Assembly (NCBI GenBank): GCA_964637835.1 | Contig: CAZWYF010000011.1 | Location: 20,769 to 84,768, forward strand | Direction: 5' to 3' | Length of the DNA stretch: 64,000 nt | Origin: Glo-17 sp964637835 | GTDB taxonomy: Bacteria > Krumholzibacteriota > Krumholzibacteriia > LZORAL124-64-63 | Shown here: positions 1-8,595 of the stretch, piece by piece | Layout: the number at the start of each line of letters is the position of its first letter | How positions within the stretch are numbered: position 1 is the first letter of the stretch | Notes under the pieces: generated by a model | What the model was told of the DNA's origin: nothing | The model's database searches: none | Seen by the model: the letters and a program-made list of their open reading frames with translations, nothing else | Program-made: the position numbers and the translations under genes

Positions 1-314
1 ATCTCCCGCCGGTGGTGCTCCAGGAACCGGGCGAGGTAGGGTCCTGGCTCCTCCGTGACGTCGAGCACCTCGAAGTACTCCACGTCGCGCTTCATCCGCG
101 TCAGGTGATAGATGTTCGCCAGGACGATGAAGCCATTGAGCGCGGCCACGGGGTAGGCGTGCACGAGCGCGCCGTAGACCGTGAACACCGCCGCGCCCAC
201 CAGGTTCAGCAGGCGCAGGCGGAGAAGATCGCTCATGGCCAGGCTCACCGCAACCAGGATCGAACCGGCGTAGCCGATCAACTCCACCCAGGGCGGTTCC
301 GCGAGCCAGCCCAT
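1..314 (-). CDS. YgjV-like inner-membrane protein, N-terminal part (cut by window edge)
   Basis: The frame opens with ATG at 314 and runs without a stop to base 1, giving 104 residues. It begins with two or three hydrophobic segments (residues about 10-25, 34-50 and 55-68) and continues into a charged stretch with the motif EYFEVLDV. This order matches the YgjV-type membrane domain, which in some bacteria is fused to a C-terminal GNAT acetyltransferase-like domain; whether that fusion occurs here cannot be seen. It starts three bases after the stop of the LPP20-like gene upstream, so it is probably the last gene of that transcription unit. Its function is unknown. Confidence 0.6.
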   Translation of the reverse strand, partial: MGWLAEPPWVELIGYAGSILVAVSLAMSDLLRLRLLNLVGAAVFTVYGALVHAYPVAALNGFIVLANIYHLTRMKRDVEYFEVLDVTEEPGPYLARFLEHHRRE

Positions 315-317
315 GCC

Positions 318-1469
318 TCAGCGAACGGGCAGGCAGGCCGCCAGGGCGGACAGCAGATGCGGAGCGAGCGTGACGGGCGTCACGCGCGCCGCGGCCCGGT
401 TGCGCGCGGCGTGGGCGTTGGCGCCCTCGCCCGTCCACGCCGGGTCCATCAGGTGCAGATCCCAGGTGTGCGCGGTGGCGCACTCGCGCAGGAGGCCGGC
501 CAGCTCCAGGCGACAGACCACGCCCACCACGCCCTGGTAGTGCAGGCGGGGCTGCAGGTCGATCACGTAGGCTGCGTCCTCGCAGGAGGTGCCGCGAACC
601 GTCAGGCCGAGATCCTGCAGGGCCGCCGTCAGCGCCTGACGCAGGTACTGCTCGTCCAGGCGATCGCGCGCCGGGCGCGGCGGCTGCAACGCCAGCGCCA
701 CCCGCAGTTCGCCGAACAGTTCCTGCCGGCGTGCCTGCAGGGCATCCCAGCGCGCGATCTCCCGCGCCAGATCCGCCGGCGCGGCGCCGGCCACCGCCCG
801 CAGCTCGCGAGCCTGCCGCTGCAGGGCCTGCCAGGACTCCCGCGCCTCCGCGTAGGCAGCGGCGAAGCCGGGCAGGTCGTCCGCGGGCACCCCCGCGACG
901 GCTGCCGCGCGACGGGCGAATTCCGCGGCCGAACGCTGATAGTCCTGGCGGAGCGCCTGGCTCGCCTCCTCCCGCGGCAGGTAGGCCACCGCACGGTAGA
1001 CGCCGTCTCGCCGGACCAGGCTGCGGGGATCGAGACGGATGAGCTCGGCGCGGGAAAAGGCGGCCACCTGGTCCAGCCGCTGCGCCGTGGCCGCGGTGTA
1101 GCGTTCGGCGCCGTCCTGCCAGATCGACTCGGTGGCGGACGTGGTGCGCGCCACGAGGCTGGCGTGGATCTGCGCGGCGACGGCGGACCGGGCCCGCGCC
1201 TCGGCCTCCGCCTGGCTATTGGGGCTGGTCCCCTCGCCCACCAGGTACCGGTCCTGCGGATAGGCGGATTCCAGCGGCGGCAGACCCGCGCCACCGCCAC
1301 AACCCAGCACCGGCGACAGCAGGAGCGCCAGCGCCAGGCTCAGCGTCGGCAGCTGGGCCCGCCGCAGCTGACCGGGACGCGCCGGCGGGCCGGACGCGCC
1401 GCACCCGACGGCCGCGCCGCCGCGCGGCTCGCGGCCCGACGGCCGGATCGATGGCCGGACCATGGACAT
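318..1469 (-). CDS. LPP20-family lipoprotein, large form
   Basis: A 383-residue exported protein. A hydrophobic core leads to a lipobox (SPVLGC) with the lipidated Cys at about residue 57. The preceding N-terminal tail of about 40 residues is unusually long, and no in-frame GTG or TTG offers a shorter start, so the ATG at 1469 is kept with some doubt. The mature part opens with YPQDRYLVGEG and an Ala/Arg-rich helix (SQAEAEARARSAVAAQI), the hallmark of LPP20-type domains, in which a protein with many small basic repeats carries out an unknown envelope role. It lies 6 bases after the 205-residue LPP20-like gene and appears co-transcribed with it. The exact function is unknown. Confidence 0.75.
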   Translation of the reverse strand: MSMVRPSIRPSGREPRGGAAVGCGASGPPARPGQLRRAQLPTLSLALALLLSPVLGCGGGAGLPPLESAYPQDRYLVGEGTSPNSQAEAEARARSAVAAQIHASLVARTTSATESIWQDGAERYTAATAQRLDQVAAFSRAELIRLDPRSLVRRDGVYRAVAYLPREEASQALRQDYQRSAAEFARRAAAVAGVPADDLPGFAAAYAEARESWQALQRQARELRAVAGAAPADLAREIARWDALQARRQELFGELRVALALQPPRPARDRLDEQYLRQALTAALQDLGLTVRGTSCEDAAYVIDLQPRLHYQGVVGVVCRLELAGLLRECATAHTWDLHLMDPAWTGEGANAHAARNRAAARVTPVTLAPHLLSALAACLPVR

Positions 1470-1475
1470 CGGGCG

Positions 1476-2093
1476 CTAGTCCCCGGTCCGGTCCCAGAGA
1501 CGGCCCATGCCCTCGCGGGCGCGCTCGACCACGTCCTCGCGGACCTGCTCGCCGAGCTGGCTCATGGCGTCGACCTTGCGCGAGAACTCCTCCACGTCCA
1601 CCGCGGCGAGCACCCACATCGTGCCGGTGGGCGAGATCCACATCTCCTTCATCCCGGCGCCGGAGAGATCCATCTGGCCCACCTGGGCCACCATGTTCTC
1701 CACGTGCTGCTCGTCGTTGGCGGCCTCGCCGTACTGCTCGCCGCCGGTGGTCGTGGCCTGGTAGCTCTCGAGCAGCGAGCGCACCTGCGCCTGGACCTGC
1801 AGGACGATGTCGTTCCGCGCCCGGGCCAGCGCCGTATCCCGAGCCAGGCCCACGTCGCGGCTGCCGGCGAACGACCCCAGGCCGTAGATGAGATCGGTGT
1901 CCTCCCCGGCGCCCCGGATCACCCACTGGGGCGCGCCGCGCAGCTCCTCGGCCACGTAGGTCCCCGGATCGCTGGCCACGTCGGCGTCGCCGCCGCCACC
2001 GCACCCGGCGAACGTCATTCCCATCACCAACAGGACGAGCGCACCGGCGGCGGTGCGGGCGGTCTGGTTCGAGCGGATCCAACGGTCACGCAT
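1476..2093 (-). CDS. LPP20-family lipoprotein
   Basis: A 205-residue lipoprotein with signal segment ALVLLVMGMTFAGC, so Cys31 would be lipidated, followed by a Gly/Asp-rich linker. The core has the LPP20-type layout: a short strand with LIYGLGSF, then the helix RDTALARARNDIVLQVQAQV, then the ending strand MWVLAAVDVEEF. LPP20 proteins are envelope lipoproteins that in many Gram-negative bacteria occur with LpoB-like and COG3014 proteins; here those partners are about 45 kb away (46638-48702). It is the first gene of a three-gene minus-strand unit behind a good promoter at 2172-2200. Confidence 0.8.
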   Translation of the reverse strand: MRDRWIRSNQTARTAAGALVLLVMGMTFAGCGGGGDADVASDPGTYVAEELRGAPQWVIRGAGEDTDLIYGLGSFAGSRDVGLARDTALARARNDIVLQVQAQVRSLLESYQATTTGGEQYGEAANDEQHVENMVAQVGQMDLSGAGMKEMWISPTGTMWVLAAVDVEEFSRKVDAMSQLGEQVREDVVERAREGMGRLWDRTGD

Positions 2094-2171
2094 GGGCAGG
2101 CCCTCCGGACGTCTGCAGGACTCCAGCGACGGAATGGCCGCGGCACGGAGCGTCCGCGGTCGGGTCCGGCG

Positions 2172-2200
2172 ATGCTAACGGCCGCATCGCGGAGCGTCAA
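2172..2200 (-). promoter_or_regulatory. sigma-70-type promoter of the LPP20 unit
   Basis: On the minus strand a -35 box TTGACG (2200-2195) is followed after exactly 17 bases by a -10 box TAGCAT (2177-2172). Transcription would start near 2165, about 70 bases before the ATG at 2093. Confidence 0.55.
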
Positions 2201-2258
2201 GAAGCGGCCGCGGCCGCCGTGGCCGCGGTGGCGGCGGCCCGCCCCGCCGCGCCCGGCC

Positions 2259-2287
2259 TTGCCCGCCGCGGGCCGCTCGGGCATACT
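2259..2287 (+). promoter_or_regulatory. sigma-70-type promoter of the transglutaminase-like gene
   Basis: A -35 box TTGCCC (2259-2264), a 17-base spacer and a -10 box CATACT (2282-2287). The start point would be near 2294, 37 bases before the ATG at 2331. Confidence 0.45.
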
Positions 2288-2330
2288 GGCGGCCCCGGAT
2301 CCCTGGACCGCATGCGCCCCGGAGGCCTCC

Positions 2331-3806
2331 ATGACCGTGCCCCGCCACCTGCTCCTGCCGGTGCTGATCCTGCTGCTGGCCGCCCCGGCGACGCGCGGCC
2401 AGTCCACCGACGATCCCCGCGCCGCCATGCGCCGCTGGCTCCAGGAACAGCGGCGCGATTACGACGAGTACGTCGCCGCCCGGGACCGGGAATTCGCCGC
2501 CTTCCTCGGCGAGGCCTGGCGAGAATTCGAGGTGCTGGCCGGCCGCCGGGCCGATCCCGAGCCCAAGCCCGTCACCGCGCCACGGGCCCCCGAGCCCACC
2601 CCCCTGCCGGCGCTGCCGCCCGGACCGGCGCCCACTCCGCGGGACACCAGCGCGGTGATGCCGCCCCCGCCTTCCCCGCCGCCCGCGCCGCCGATCCCGC
2701 CACGCGGACCGCGCGAGGTGGACCTGGAGTATCTCGGGCTCGGCTACCGCCTGCCCCTGCCGCGCGCCCTCGCGGCGCTGCCGGCGCGCACCCCGGGGCC
2801 GGAGGACGCCGCGGCGGCCTGGCTCGCACTCAGCGCGGTGGATACCGGCCCGCTGCGGAGCACCGCCGCCGCTCTGGCGACCGAGCGGCGACTGGGCGAC
2901 TGGGGTCTGCTGCAGCTCCTCGGCCGCGCCGCCGCTCACGCCTACCCGGACGACGCCTCCCGCCAGGCGCTCCTGCACTGGCACCTGGGCGTCCGCGCCG
3001 GCCTGGACGTGCGGCTGGCCCACGATCGTCCCGGCTACGTCCTGCTCTACGCCACCGAGAGCGTGGTCTTCCAGCGCGACTTCCTCGCCCGCGAGGGGCG
3101 CGCCTACTACCTCCACGACCCCGCTGGCCGGTTCGCCGCCACGACCACCCTCCGCAGCTACGACGGTCAGCCGCCTGGCCGTCGCCAGGCCCTGCGCTTC
3201 GACCTCGCGTCGCTGCCGCACACCCATCCCGACCCGGTCCGGCGCACCCTCCGCTGGGACCCCGCCGGCGGCGAGCGCGCGGTGACCGTGGACCTCGACC
3301 GCAACCTCATCGCCTTCCAGGCATCGCTTCCCCAGACGGGTCTGCGGAGTCACTTCGGCGCCGCGCTCTCCGCGCCGGCCCTCGCCTCGTTGCGCGAGCA
3401 GCTCGGCCCGCTGCTCGCCGGGCGGGACGCCGCCCAGCAGGTGACCGTGCTGCTGCACTTCGTCCAGCACGCCCTGCCCTACGCCACGGACCAGGAGCAG
3501 TTCGGGCGCGAGGATTACCTCTACCCCGACGAGACCCTCTTCCATCCCGCCGCCGATTGCGAGGATCGTGCCGCGCTCTTCGCCGTGCTGGTGCGCGAGC
3601 TGGTGGGCCGCGCGGTGATCGGCCTCGACTATCCCGGCCACATCGCCACCGCCGTGGCCTGGGATCCCCCGGCGCCGGGGGATCACCTGGAACTCGATGG
3701 CGTCCTCTACACCGTCTGCGACCCCACCTACGTGGGCGCCGGCCCGGGCCGCAGCATGCCCCTCGCCGGTGCCGACCGTCCCGGGGTGATCGTCGCCGGG
3801 CGTTGA
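2331..3806 (+). CDS. Exported transglutaminase-fold protein
   Basis: A 491-residue protein. The ATG at 2331 has GGAGG five bases upstream and opens a signal peptide (LLLPVLILLLAAPATRG). Next come an Arg/Asp/Glu-rich helix and a long Pro-rich linker (residues about 80-125). The C-terminal domain carries a papain-like triad in the usual order: Cys410 in ADCEDR, His437 in YPGHIA and Asp464 in CDPTY. Proteins with this core are transglutaminase-like, and in bacteria most often act as proteases or peptide-modifying enzymes of the envelope. Placement outside the cytoplasm follows from the signal peptide; the substrate is unknown. It is divergent from the LPP20 unit and shares its intergenic region. 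Confidence 0.8.
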   Translation: MTVPRHLLLPVLILLLAAPATRGQSTDDPRAAMRRWLQEQRRDYDEYVAARDREFAAFLGEAWREFEVLAGRRADPEPKPVTAPRAPEPTPLPALPPGPAPTPRDTSAVMPPPPSPPPAPPIPPRGPREVDLEYLGLGYRLPLPRALAALPARTPGPEDAAAAWLALSAVDTGPLRSTAAALATERRLGDWGLLQLLGRAAAHAYPDDASRQALLHWHLGVRAGLDVRLAHDRPGYVLLYATESVVFQRDFLAREGRAYYLHDPAGRFAATTTLRSYDGQPPGRRQALRFDLASLPHTHPDPVRRTLRWDPAGGERAVTVDLDRNLIAFQASLPQTGLRSHFGAALSAPALASLREQLGPLLAGRDAAQQVTVLLHFVQHALPYATDQEQFGREDYLYPDETLFHPAADCEDRAALFAVLVRELVGRAVIGLDYPGHIATAVAWDPPAPGDHLELDGVLYTVCDPTYVGAGPGRSMPLAGADRPGVIVAGR

Positions 3807-3886
3807 CGCCGGACCCGGCTGGCGTCTCTCGCCGCGGGCGGCGCGGCGCCGTCACCGGTGCCGGTCCGGCCGGATCGGCGTTATGG

Positions 3887-3892
3887 TATGCA
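3887..3892 (+). promoter_or_regulatory. possible extended -10 promoter element
   Basis: TGGTATGCA is an extended -10 (TGn followed by TATGCA). It would place the transcript start near 3899 and supports the ATG at 3933 over the earlier GTG and ATG starts at 3858 and 3888. No clear -35 box is visible. Confidence 0.3.
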
Positions 3893-3932
3893 GCGGGCAC
3901 CCGAGGGTACGGGCCATCCCGGCGAGGACGGC

Positions 3933-5435
3933 ATGGAGCACGACCGCACATCGCAGATCCCGCTCGCGACGCTCCCCGATTGCGTCTTCCGCGCCGATCT
4001 CTCCCTGCGTCTGCAGGAGGTGAGCGCCGCCGCGAGCACCCTGCTCGGCATCCCCGCCGACGCCCTGACGGGCACGTCGCTGGCCGATCTGGTCACGCCA
4101 GACGACCTGATCCGGCTCGAGGATCTGATCCGGCAGACCCTGACGCGCGCCGACCGCACCACCAGCCTCATCTACCAGACCCGTCTGCGCCACGCCGACG
4201 GACACCTGATCCCCGTGGAGGTGCACAGCCGCGTGGTCCTGGGCGAGGACGGCGAACCGGTGGGCGTGGTGGGCATCGCCCGCGACCTCACCACCCGGCT
4301 GGGCGAACAGGCGGCCGCGCGCCAGCGCGAGCGGGAGCGTCTGCAGGACCAGAAGGACGCGGCCCTCGCCCACCTCGCGGCGAACGTGAGCGAGGACCTG
4401 GCCGCCATCCTCGCCGACGTCGCGGGTGGCGAGCGGACGGGCGACCAGGGCGAACTCGCACCGCGCCGGCGACGCGCTGAAGAGCGTCTGCGGCAGTTGC
4501 AGCTGATCGCCGGCCAGGTGACCTGCCAGCGGGAGGATCAGGACGTGGACTCCGCCGTGGCCGCCATCCTCGCCGAACTCGGGCGCGAGCTGCCACCCGA
4601 CCAGCAGCCCATCCACCAGCCCGGCTGTGGCGGCGCCGAGGCGCCGCTGGACCGGCAACTGCTGCGGCAGGCGCTGGCCGAGCTCCTGGCCAATGCCCGC
4701 CAGGCCGCGCCCGCGAGCCATCCGATCACCGTGCGCACGGCCATCGATCCGGCCACGCCGCCCGCATCGGCCACGCCGGCCGCGCCGGCCGCACCGTGGA
4801 TCCGGATCAGCGTCCACGACACCGGACCCGGCCTGACCGCCGCGGCGCGCGACCGCGCCGGCGAGCCATTCTTCACCACCCGGCCGGAGGCCGACGGCCT
4901 GGGACTCTCCCTGGTGCGCGGCGTCGCCGTAGCCCATGGCGGCCGGCTGCACCTGGAGAGTCCCGACGCTGGCGGCACCGTCGCCACGCTGTCGCTGCCC
5001 GCCCGCCACGCGGGCGCCGAGCGCGCCGAATCCCCGCCGCCGGCCCCATCGCGCGGCACGGTCCTGGTGGTGGACGACGACCCCGAGATCCTCCGCTACG
5101 TCGCGCGCGTCCTGCGCGCCGAGCGCCTGCACGTGATTCCCTGCGCCGATGGGGTCGACGCCCTCGCCCACCTCGCCGCCGGCGATCCCGTGGACCTGGT
5201 GCTCCTGGACTGGGCCTTGCCCGGGCTGGATGGCCGGCGTGTACGCGAGCAGGTCCTCCGCCGCCAGCCCCGCGTCCCGTTGCTGGTGATCAGCGGCCAT
5301 GCCCGCGAGGAGTACACCGCACTCGGCGGCGTGGATGCGGACACGCCGTGGCTGGTCAAGCCCTTCACACCCGGCGAGCTGCGGGCGGCGGTGGCAGCAC
5401 GGCTGGCTCGTCGCGAGGCGGCGTCTGGATCCTGA
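3933..5435 (+). CDS. PAS / histidine-kinase-like / receiver hybrid protein with altered H-box
   Basis: A 500-residue soluble protein. Start chosen at ATG 3933 (GGCGAGGAC upstream); in-frame starts at 3858 and 3888 are possible. Domains: PAS (about 12-125, with GIARDLT at its end), a helical linker and DHp-like region (about 125-195), a HATPase domain (about 230-360) and a C-terminal receiver (about 375-495). The ATPase boxes are intact (ELLANA, DTGPGL, FFTTRP, GLGLS). The receiver keeps its acidic pair (VVDDDPE), phospho-acceptor Asp (LLDWALPG) and Lys (LVKPF). The DHp motif, however, aligns as VSEDLAA against the normal VAHDFNN, so the phospho-acceptor His is Glu154 and the following Asn is Ala. 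No membrane segment is seen. Confidence 0.88.
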   Translation: MEHDRTSQIPLATLPDCVFRADLSLRLQEVSAAASTLLGIPADALTGTSLADLVTPDDLIRLEDLIRQTLTRADRTTSLIYQTRLRHADGHLIPVEVHSRVVLGEDGEPVGVVGIARDLTTRLGEQAAARQRERERLQDQKDAALAHLAANVSEDLAAILADVAGGERTGDQGELAPRRRRAEERLRQLQLIAGQVTCQREDQDVDSAVAAILAELGRELPPDQQPIHQPGCGGAEAPLDRQLLRQALAELLANARQAAPASHPITVRTAIDPATPPASATPAAPAAPWIRISVHDTGPGLTAAARDRAGEPFFTTRPEADGLGLSLVRGVAVAHGGRLHLESPDAGGTVATLSLPARHAGAERAESPPPAPSRGTVLVVDDDPEILRYVARVLRAERLHVIPCADGVDALAHLAAGDPVDLVLLDWALPGLDGRRVREQVLRRQPRVPLLVISGHAREEYTALGGVDADTPWLVKPFTPGELRAAVAARLARREAASGS

Positions 5436-6576
5436 GGCAGACGAAGAACCCGGCCAGGGCGATGCCGGCCGCCATGACGAAGACCCACTGGAAACCCACG
5501 TGCTCCCAGAGCCAGCCCGAGAACACCGGCAGGCTCATGGCCACGGCGTGATCGATGGTCACGCCCAGGCTCATGGTCGGCGTGATGTCGGCCGGGTCGA
5601 CGGCGATCTTCTGGAGATAGGTGGTCCGCGCCACGCGCAGGGCGAAGAGCGTCTGGTCGAGGACATAGGCCACCGAGAGCGCCCAGATCACCCCGCCGGC
5701 CGGGAAGATGGCCTCGGCGAAGGCGTAGACCAGGCAGATGAGGATGAGCAGGATCTCATCCACCGCCAGCACCGTCCGTTCGCCCAGCCAGTCGATGACG
5801 TCGCCCAGCAGCGGGCGCAGCACCACTCCCAGCCCGGCGCCCAGGAACATGAGCGTGGCGATGGTGGAGACCGGGACCTGGTGGATGTCCACCAGCACCC
5901 AGGTGCCGAACACGTAGAAGATCTGCTTGCGGATGCCGAAGAGCGCGCTGATGGCGTAGAAGATCCGGTACTGCCGGCGCCAGACGAACCGCCGGGGCGG
6001 GGGGTCGTGCCGGCCGGTGTCCATGCGGAAGAAGTTCCAGCCGGCCACCAGGGCGAGCACGGCGGCCAGCAGGTAGAAGATCGTGTAGTCGTCGCCGACC
6101 AGGTGGGCGATCAGGAATACCGCGCCCGCGCCCAGCAGACCGCCGAGATTCTTGGCGCCGCCGAACTGCCCCAGCCGCCGCCCCTCGCCACCACGCCGGG
6201 CCAGCTTCAGGCCCAGCGGGCCCTCCAGGGTGAAGTTCATGTGGTCGCCCGCGCTCCAGACGAAGATCCACAGCACCACCAGCGCGGTGCTCGGCGCCAC
6301 CAGCGCCAGGCCCACCGCCCCGGCGAACGTCACCAGCATGGCCGCGGCCATGGCCCGGCTCTCGCGCAGGCGCGCCGCCAGCATCCCGGCGGTCAGCAGC
6401 ACGAGGAATCCAGGCAGCTCGCGCGGAAACTCGAGCCAGCCCCGCGCGCTGGCATCGAAGGCGTGGACATCGTGGAGGTAGTTGCCGAGGGTGGCGTTGA
6501 AGATGCCGGCGGTGGCCCCGAAGGCCACGCTGGCCAGGAGCATGCGGCGGAAGTCGAGGCGTTCGGTCGCGGTCAC
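5365..6576 (-). CDS. MFS transporter
   Basis: A 403-residue permease with about 11-12 membrane segments and the arrangement of a major facilitator. The GTG at 6576 is chosen because GAGAGGAC lies just upstream; the open frame extends further but that part is Arg/Trp/Pro-rich and not protein-like. Loops contain short basic motifs (AARLRESRA, RPLLGDVIDWLGER) typical of the MFS loop after helix 2 and its repeat. The substrate cannot be told. The last 71 bases overlap, tail to tail, the 3' end of the kinase-like gene on the other strand, so the two convergent transcripts are complementary there. Confidence 0.85.
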   Translation of the reverse strand: MTATERLDFRRMLLASVAFGATAGIFNATLGNYLHDVHAFDASARGWLEFPRELPGFLVLLTAGMLAARLRESRAMAAAMLVTFAGAVGLALVAPSTALVVLWIFVWSAGDHMNFTLEGPLGLKLARRGGEGRRLGQFGGAKNLGGLLGAGAVFLIAHLVGDDYTIFYLLAAVLALVAGWNFFRMDTGRHDPPPRRFVWRRQYRIFYAISALFGIRKQIFYVFGTWVLVDIHQVPVSTIATLMFLGAGLGVVLRPLLGDVIDWLGERTVLAVDEILLILICLVYAFAEAIFPAGGVIWALSVAYVLDQTLFALRVARTTYLQKIAVDPADITPTMSLGVTIDHAVAMSLPVFSGWLWEHVGFQWVFVMAAGIALAGFFVCLRIQTPPRDEPAVLPPPPAARRV

Positions 6577-6628
6577 GGCAGGTCCTCTCGGCGGTGCCGC
6601 CGCAACATGGTGCGCCGGGGCGCGCCGG

Positions 6629-6892
6629 TCAACGGACGCCCGTGGGACCGTTCCGCCGGCCGAACCACTCGGGCCGCCAGACCGCTGCCAGCGCCACCAC
6701 CGATCCCAGGAGCACCAGGATCCGCCCGGCTCCGTCCACGGCGAAGGCCTTGTTGAGCACCGTGCCGGCGATGGCCACGGCGATCCCGGCCACCAGGCCG
6801 ACCGTCGCTCCACGCGATCGGGGCGGCCGTGGTGACCGCCCGGCCCGTTCCGCGCCGCGCCCGGCCACCGGCGGATCCTCCCGCTCGCTCAT
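6629..6892 (-). CDS. Small two-helix membrane protein
   Basis: An 87-residue protein with a charged N-terminus and two hydrophobic segments (about 31-48 and 58-74). Its ATG overlaps the malQ stop as ATGA, so translation is probably coupled to malQ. I do not recognise the family; a role with the glucanotransferase is suggested only by position. Confidence 0.65.
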   Translation of the reverse strand: MSEREDPPVAGRGAERAGRSPRPPRSRGATVGLVAGIAVAIAGTVLNKAFAVDGAGRILVLLGSVVALAAVWRPEWFGRRNGPTGVR

Positions 6893-8481
6893 GCGCCGCC
6901 GTCTCCGGCCTCCGCATCGGCCGTGGCCTGCTTGCGGCGCTCCTCCTCGTAGAGCGAGATGCGCTGATCGGGCCGCCGCCGGGACAGCCAGGTCAGGTGC
7001 GCGAGCCGGTGGCGCGACGGGTGATCGGGATCGACATCCCGGGCCGCCACCCGCCAGTCCCAGTTGCCGATCTCCTCGCCCGGCCGGTTCATGCGCGCCT
7101 CGCGGCCGAGACCGAGGACGTCCTGCAGCGGCGCCACGAACGTGTGGGCCACCGACTGCAGCCCCATGCGGATGAAGGTCCAGGCGGGATCGTCCACCTC
7201 GCCGCCCACGTAGTCGCGCACGCGCTCGCGGGTCTCCTCGTCGCAGCCGTGTTGCCACCAGCCATTGGTGGGGTCGTTGTCGTGGGTGCCGGAATAGACC
7301 ACGCAGTTGGCGACGTGATTGTGTGGCTGGAAGGGGTTGCGGGGCTCGTCCCAGGCGAACTGGAGCACCTTCATGCCCGGCATGCCGAAGGCGTCGCGCA
7401 GCTCCTCCACCGGCTCGGTGATCAGGCCGAGGTCCTCGGCCACGATGGGCAACGCGCCCAGCTGCCGACGCAGGGACTCGAAGAAGCCCAGCCCCGGGCC
7501 GGGCACCCAACGGCCGCCGATGGCCGTCTCGGCCCCGGCCGGCACCTCCCAGTACGCCTCGAAGCCGCGGAAGTGATCGATGCGCACGAGATCGGTCTGG
7601 TGCAGGCTCGCCTGCAGCCGGCGGACCCACCAGCGGTAGTCCTCGCGCGCCATGGCGTGCCAGTCGTAGAGCGGGTTGCCCCAGAGCTGGCCGGTCTCCG
7701 AGAAGTAGTCCGGCGGCACGCCCGCCACCACCCTGGGACGACCCTGCGGGTCGAGATGGAAGAGGTCGGGGCGCGCCCAGACGTCCGCGCTGTCGTGGGC
7801 CACGAAGATGGGCAGGTCGCCCATGAAGCGGACCCCCCGCTCGGCCGCATGGCGGCGCAGGCGCTGCCACTGCCGATCGAAGAGCCACTGGCGGAAGGCA
7901 TGGGCGCCCACCCGGTGGGCCAGCCGCTCGCGGGCCGCGGCGAGCGCGTCGCGGTCGCGGCCGCGCAGATCGGCCGGCCAGTCGGGCCACGGCTTTCCCT
8001 CCTGATCCTCCTTCAGCGACATGTAGAGCGTCCAGTCGTCCAGCCAGTGGCGGTTGTCGGCGGTGAACGTCGCGAACTCTGCGTGGCCGGTGTCGGCGGG
8101 GTCGCCGGCGAAACGTTCCCAGGCCAGGTCCAGCAGGCCGGACTTCCAGGGGATCACGGCGCCGTAATCGACGCGGTCGTCCGGGAAGGGCGGGTGCTCG
8201 GCCACCTCGGCGGCGGTGAGCCAGCCGCTGGTGACCAGCTCGTCCGGATCGATGAGCAGGGGGTTGCCCGCCAGGGCGCTGAGGGTCTGGTAGGGCGAGT
8301 CGCCGTAGCTGGTGGGCCCGAGCGGCAGCACCTGCCAGACGCTCTGGCCAGCCTCCACCAGCCAGTCGACGAAGCGGTGAGCGGCCGGACCCACGTCGCC
8401 GATCCCGTACGGGCCGGGCAGGCACGTGGGGTGCAGGATGATGCCGCTGCTGCGAGGGAACAGGGAGTCGGAACTGGTCAT
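6889..8481 (-). CDS. malQ: 4-alpha-glucanotransferase (amylomaltase)
   Basis: A 530-residue GH77 enzyme that transfers maltodextrin chains between alpha-1,4-glucans and releases glucose, acting in cytoplasmic glycogen or maltodextrin metabolism. The N-terminus has the family signature (SSGIILHPTCLPGPYGIGD) and SVWQVLPLGPT. The catalytic nucleophile is Asp302 in RIDHFRGF and the acid/base Glu349 in AEDLG; the third carboxylate is in SGTHDND. Length is normal for short bacterial MalQ. It lies 114 bases after the MurU-AmgK gene on the same strand and has its own possible promoter at 8553-8581. No other glycogen gene is in the window. Confidence 0.96.
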   Translation of the reverse strand: MTSSDSLFPRSSGIILHPTCLPGPYGIGDVGPAAHRFVDWLVEAGQSVWQVLPLGPTSYGDSPYQTLSALAGNPLLIDPDELVTSGWLTAAEVAEHPPFPDDRVDYGAVIPWKSGLLDLAWERFAGDPADTGHAEFATFTADNRHWLDDWTLYMSLKEDQEGKPWPDWPADLRGRDRDALAAARERLAHRVGAHAFRQWLFDRQWQRLRRHAAERGVRFMGDLPIFVAHDSADVWARPDLFHLDPQGRPRVVAGVPPDYFSETGQLWGNPLYDWHAMAREDYRWWVRRLQASLHQTDLVRIDHFRGFEAYWEVPAGAETAIGGRWVPGPGLGFFESLRRQLGALPIVAEDLGLITEPVEELRDAFGMPGMKVLQFAWDEPRNPFQPHNHVANCVVYSGTHDNDPTNGWWQHGCDEETRERVRDYVGGEVDDPAWTFIRMGLQSVAHTFVAPLQDVLGLGREARMNRPGEEIGNWDWRVAARDVDPDHPSRHRLAHLTWLSRRRPDQRISLYEEERRKQATADAEAGDGGA

Positions 8482-8552
8482 GGCGCCACTTTCCGTCGCG
8501 GTCCGGGGCCAGGCGCACCGGACCGCAACGGCCGGTACGCGCCGATGCGGCC

Positions 8553-8581
8553 AGATAACCAGCAGCGGCGCGTTCTGGCAA
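8553..8581 (-). promoter_or_regulatory. possible promoter of malQ
   Basis: On the minus strand TTGCCA (8581-8576) is followed after 17 bases by TTATCT (8558-8553). The -35 box is good and the -10 box weak. It would allow malQ to be expressed separately from the upstream recycling genes. Confidence 0.3.
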
Positions 8582-8595
8582 GGGCGGGCCGTCCG

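Noticed and set aside
12..2330. Upstream extension of the transglutaminase-like gene as one 1264-residue protein
   Set aside because: The first 770 codons lie antisense to two lipoprotein genes with good signal peptides, and a ribosome binding site plus signal peptide mark ATG 2331.
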